A DNA stretch of 64,000 bases, from positions 118,468,046 through 118,532,045 of the forward strand of contig NC_088782.1 in assembly GCF_958450345.1 (NCBI RefSeq), read 5' to 3'. Position numbers and translations under genes: made by a program. The DNA comes from Calliphora vicina. Lineage: Eukaryota > Arthropoda > Insecta > Diptera > Calliphoridae. The notes beneath the pieces are model-generated. The model searched no databases. It was given only the letters and a program-made list of their open reading frames with translations, and was not told the DNA's origin. This document shows, in pieces, positions 59,601 through 64,000 of this stretch (the first letter of the stretch is position 1; the number at the start of each line of letters is the position of its first letter).

Positions 59601-61068
59601 TATTATGCTTAAAATAGCAAAAAATAATAGAATTTAATCAAATTTTGTTTTTTCACACTTTTTCAAAAGGTAGTATTTCTACTACTATTTTGACAAATTG
59701 AAATATTGACCAAAAATAAGTATAATTTAATTAAATTTACTATTTTTCAAACAAAAGAAGTAGAATTTATAGAAATTTGCTATTTTTAAAAAAAGTAGTA
59801 TTTCTATTACTATTTTCAAAATTTGATTTAAAGGCTGTTATTTTGCTTAAAATAGCAAAAAATAATAGAATTTAATCAAATTTAATATTTTTCACTCTTT
59901 TTCAAAAGGTAGTATTTCTACTACTATTTTTACAAATTGAAATATTAACCAAAAATAAGTAGAATTTTATTAAATTTATTATTTCTCTAACAAAATAAGT
60001 AAAATTTACTGAAAATTATTATTTTTCTTACATTTAAAAAAAGTAGTATTTCTACTACTATTTTCAAAATTTAATTTAAAGTCTGTTATTTTCTTAGAAT
60101 AGCAAAAAATAATAGAATTTAATGAAATTTAGTATTTTTAACACTTTTTCAAAAGGTAGTATTTCTACTACTATTTTTAAAAATTCAAATAATCACAAAA
60201 AATAAGTAGAATTTTATTAAATTTATTATTTCTCTAACAAAATAAGTAAAATTTACTGAAAATTATTATTTTTCTTTTATTTAAAACAGTAGTATTTCTA
60301 CTACTATTTTCAAAATTTTATTTAAAGTCTGTTATTTTGCTTAGAATAGCAAAAACTAATAGAATTTAATCAAATTTAATATTTTTCACACTTTTTCAAA
60401 AGGTAGTATTTCTACTACTATTTTTAAAAATTCAAATAATCACCAAAAATAAGTAGAATTTTATTAAATTTATTATTTCTCAAATAAAAGATGTAAATAA
60501 TAGAATTTAATAAAATTTTGTATGCTCAACACTTTTTAAAATTGTAATTCTACTACTATTTTTAAAAATTCAAATAATCACCAAAACTAAGTAGAATTTT
60601 ATTAAATTTATTATTTCTCTAACAAAATAAGTAAAATTTACCGAAAATTACTATTTTTCTTACATTTTAAAAAAGTAGTATTTCTACTACTATTTTCAAG
60701 ATTTGATTTAAAGGCTGTTATTTTACTTAGAAAAGCAAAACATAATAGAATTTAATCAAATTTAGTATTTTTAACACTTTTTAATAAGGTAGTATTTCTA
60801 CTACTATTTTTAAAAATTAAAATAATCACCAAAAATTAGTAGAATTTAATAAAATTTATTATTTCTCTAACAAAATAAGTAAAATTTACAGAAAATTATT
60901 ATTTTTCTTACATTTAAAAAAGTAGTATTTCTACTACTTTTTTCAAAATTTCTTTTAAAGGCTATTATATTGCTTAGAACAAGAAAAAACTAAAGAATTC
61001 AATAAAATTTTATAGTTTTAAAAAGGTAGTATTTCTACTACTATTTAAATAATTTAATTTTAAGGCAA
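56700..61068 (+). repeat. Family G: hairpin-bearing 108-132 bp satellite (first block)
   Basis: About 35 units, each with AGTAGTATTTCTACTACT (7 bp arms, 4 nt centre), usually extended by an A-run on the left and ATTTTT on the right. The first copies start at 56730, 56844, 56956, 57070, 57183, 57310, 57418 and 57533: about 113 bp apart, then more variable. A second stem (TGTTATT..AATAACA) lies between hairpins in many units. A 398 bp higher-order repeat is present at 58743-59650 (marker TGCTTACATTTTAAAA at 58743, 59141 and 59539). Confidence 0.95.
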
Positions 61069-62394
61069 TCTGCTTGCTTTTAAGCTAAAGCAAGTTGTAT
61101 TCTTTTGTTTCTCAGTATAATTACAAATAAAAATAGTTATTTTTCTCCCTTTTCTAACCTCTATTACAGGTACTTTACACAACAAAAACATTTTGTTAGA
61201 TTGAGGTAATCATTTGTAAAAAAATGAAAATCCTTTTCTATTATTTGTAAGAAATAAGGCAGCCTAAATAGCTGCCTTGTTGTAACAACAAAATAAAATG
61301 TTCATTATTAAATTTGTCCAAAACATTATTAAAACTGACAATAAAAGATTTCTTTATGTTATAGAAGGGTGCTTTAAAAATGTTTTCTCTTGCTTTACAT
61401 TATAACTGTTTTCCCTTCAGTTTCTTACAGAAAAAAAAACTGAACTACATTTAATTCAGACTATTTTCGATTTAAACCTTCTTTAAATAAAAAGACACAA
61501 CTTCTACCACAACATGGAATAGGAAAACAAGCAACAGCAAATAATACTCATTGTAATTTGTTGAGGCAAAAAAAACGAAATGGAAAAAAAACACAATTCA
61601 AATTGAAATTGAAAATATTTTTCTTATTCATAGCCAAACAAACAAACAAATCGAAGTTAATCTGGCTCAGCTGTTGAACAAAAATTTTGTGTACAATTGT
61701 AACAAAACTGCTGCACACAACTGTTGTAGTATTTTGTTTAAATTTGTAAACAATTTGTTTTTTTTTTTGTTTCAAGTCATTATTATTAACTTGCTTTTGT
61801 TTAAGATGTTGGGTATTGTTTCTAATTTGGAAAACATGCTGGGGTATTGCAAGAAAACAAATTTAAATATGAGACACTAGGAGGGACGGACGGAGGGACG
61901 TAGACATGTTTTGTTTAAGATTAGTTTTTAAGCAAAAAGGCTTAAATAAATATTAATTAAAACAATACAAAACCCACAATTGTAAGATTTCTAAGAGTCA
62001 TGCTAAATTTGAATAAGAAAAGTAACAAAAACAGATTGAAATTTAATTTGCCAGTCATACTGAACGTATGATTAATGATTAATTTGAGAGAAATGTTAAG
62101 TATACGTCAAAGATAATTTGATTGAAGATTATGAAAAAACACAAAGAACTACTTAGATTTTAGAGTTTTCTTTTTCTTCTTGAATAAATATGAAAAATGA
62201 TTGAACAATTTCAACATGTTAATACTCTTATATTCATAAATTATCTTAAAAAATTTTAAAATCATTTGTTTGTCACATATGGAAGGGATTATATCAAGTT
62301 ACATTTACAAACTTAAAAATGTTTTCAAAAAGAAATAAGCCTATGGAGGATTTGAGAATGAAATATGTTCATATTTGTTTAATAAAAAGTTAGG
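61069..62394. other. Unique AT-rich spacer between G blocks
   Basis: Non-tandem. It contains GGCAGCCTAAATAGCTGCC (61258-61276), a hairpin with GGCAGC/GCTGCC arms followed by TTGTTG. A purine-rich segment AGGAGGGACGGACGGAGGGACG lies at about 61880-61901. The overlapping 68-75 codon frames at 61548-61880 lie on opposite strands and show no domain. Confidence 0.65.
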
Positions 62395-64000
62395 CAAACA
62401 ATAAAATTTTATATTTTTAAACTTTTAACAAAAGTAGTATTTCTACTACTATTTTTACAAAGTGAAATATTAATCCAAAATAAGTAAAACCTAAACAAAT
62501 TTATTAATTCCCTAAGAAAATATATTGAATTTATAGAAATTTTATTATTTTTATACTTTTTTAAAAAAAGTAGTATTTCTACTACTATTTTTAAAATGTA
62601 ATTTAAAGGCTGTAATTTTACTTACACTAACTAAATATAAGATATTTTAATAAAAATGGCTATTTTGAACCTTTTTAAAAAAGTAGTATTTCTACTACTA
62701 TTTTTACAAAGTGAAATAATAAACCAAAATAAGTAAAATTTATTAATTCCCTAAGAAAATTATTAGAATTTATAGAAATTTTATTATTTTTACACATTTT
62801 TTAAAAAAGTAGTATTTCTACTACTATTTTTAAAATTAAATTTAAAGGCTGTTATTTTACTTACTCTAACTAAATATAAGATATTTTAATAAAAATTGCT
62901 ATTTTCAACACTTTTAAAAAAGTAGTATTTCTACTACTATTTTTATAAAGTGAAATAATAAACCAAAATAAGTAAAATTTATTAATTCTCTAAGAAAATA
63001 TATATAATTTATAGAAATTTTATTATTTTTACACTTTTTTAAAAAAGTAGTATTTCTACTACTATTTTTAAAATAAAATTTTAAGGCTGTTATTTCGCTT
63101 ACACTAACTAAATATAAGATATTTTAATAAAAATTGATATTTTGAACCTTTTTAAAAAAGTAGTATTTCTACTACTATTTTTACAAAGTGAAATAATAAA
63201 CGAAAATAAGTAAAATTTATTAATTCTCTAAGAAAATTATTAGAATTTATAGAAATTTTATTATTTTTACACTTTTTAAAAAAGTAGTATTTCTACTACT
63301 ATTTTTAAAATTCAATTTAAAGGCTGTTATTTTACTTACACTAACTAAATATAAGATATTTTAATAAAAATTGCTATTTTCAACACTTTTTAAAAAGTAG
63401 TATTTCTACTACTATTTTTACAAAGTGAAATAATAAACGAAAATAAGTAAAATTTATTAATTCTCTAAGAAAATTAATAGAATTTATAGAAATTTTATTA
63501 TTTTTACACTTTTTAAAAAAGTAGTATTTCTACTACTATTTTTAAAATTAAATTTAAAGGCTGTTATTTTACTTACACTAACTAAATATAAGAATATTTT
63601 AATAAAAATTGCTATTTTCAACACTTTTAAAAAAGTGGTATTTCTACTACTATTTCTACAAAGTGAAATAATAAACCAAAATAAGTAAAATTTATTAATT
63701 CTCTAAGAAAATATATATAATTTATAGAAATTTTATTATTTTTACACTTTTTTAAAAAAGTAGTATTTCTACTACTATTTTTAAAATTAAATTTAAAGGC
63801 TGTTATTTTACTTACAATAACAAAAATTATGAGAATTTAATAAAATTTTAAATTTTTCAAACTTTCAAAAAAGTAGTATTTCTACTACTATTTTTTTAAA
63901 GTCACATAATAACCCAAATAATATGAATTTGAGTAAATTTAATATTTCTCTAATAAAATACAAAGAATTTACAGAAATTTTGCATTTTTCTTACATTTTA
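62395..64000 (+). repeat. Family G (second block), 238 bp dimeric higher-order repeat
   Basis: Thirteen hairpins start at 62433, 62569, 62682, 62809, 62921, 63046, 63159, 63283, 63396, 63520, 63634, 63759 and 63872. From 62569 the steps alternate 113, 127, 112, 125, 113, 124, 113, 124, 114, 125, 113 bp. Two monomer types alternate: one with TACAAAGTGAAATAATAAAC after the hairpin, the other with TTTAAAGGCTGTTATTTTAC. The array continues to the right edge and is cut by it. Only 63634 has an arm mismatch (AGTGGTA). Confidence 0.96.

Overview
No protein-coding gene can be supported in this window. It is a very AT-rich eukaryotic stretch built mostly of tandem repeats, with roughly 1 kb AT-rich spacers between the arrays. 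A calyptrate fly (blow fly or house fly type) is the best guess. The reasons are the AT content, the CAA/CAG-rich UTR-like stretch near 17 kb, a decayed mariner-family transposase fragment, and a dispersed repeat (two copies) of a kind I recall from higher flies. The species call is inference. Large intron or intergenic satellite-rich DNA fits better than a gene body.

I name seven main repeat families here. A: 31-33 bp units with a GCTATTTT/AAAATAGC box and a near-palindromic TTTTCCATAGAAAA core; it lies in + orientation at 1-1880 and 7027-8734 and inverted at 2970-5850. B: 32-35 bp units that join two dyads, TTTTCTATA(A/G)GAAAA and TGTCTT..AAGACA; it occurs at 6975, 8735, 10218-12757, 13750-16290, 18541-19690, 21531-22096, 33061-38201 and 46942-47580. 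D: 35 bp units (TCAATCGTAGGTCTTC) at 22565-23915, 25256-27745 and 28908-31300. P: seven exact-length 26 bp palindromes at 23963-24725, with a decayed eighth at 28882. E: 23 bp units (AACCAGGATTGATGTTGTT) at 39252-41768 and 42938-44638. F: a 7.6 kb array of the 11-mer TTCTAGTTCTG at 47583-55155. G: roughly 113-125 bp units carrying the hairpin AGTAGTATTTCTACTACT at 56700-61068 and 62395-64000. A minor degenerate family C lies at 16275-16455.

The recurrent theme is dyad symmetry. Families A, B, P and G each carry one or two inverted-repeat cores per unit. Family B switches orientation repeatedly, and the switches fall in or next to the dyad cores. Families P and G, unrelated in sequence, space their palindromes at almost the same distance (about 113 and 125 bp). 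The last 1.3 kb of G alternates strictly between about 113 and 125 bp, giving a 238 bp dimeric higher-order repeat. G also has a second stem with paired compensatory changes. These palindrome-spaced satellites are the best candidate for something undescribed.

Outside the arrays the supportable items are few: a mariner-like transposase remnant (minus strand, 31483-31680), two inverted copies of a dispersed repeat (21030-21500 and 45280-45710), a possible 120 bp noncoding exon or recursive splice point at 12837-12956, a UTR/promoter-like stretch at 16.7-17.4 kb, and short microsatellites. Long open frames at 33-38 kb arise because 33 bp units preserve frame on both strands; they are not treated as genes.
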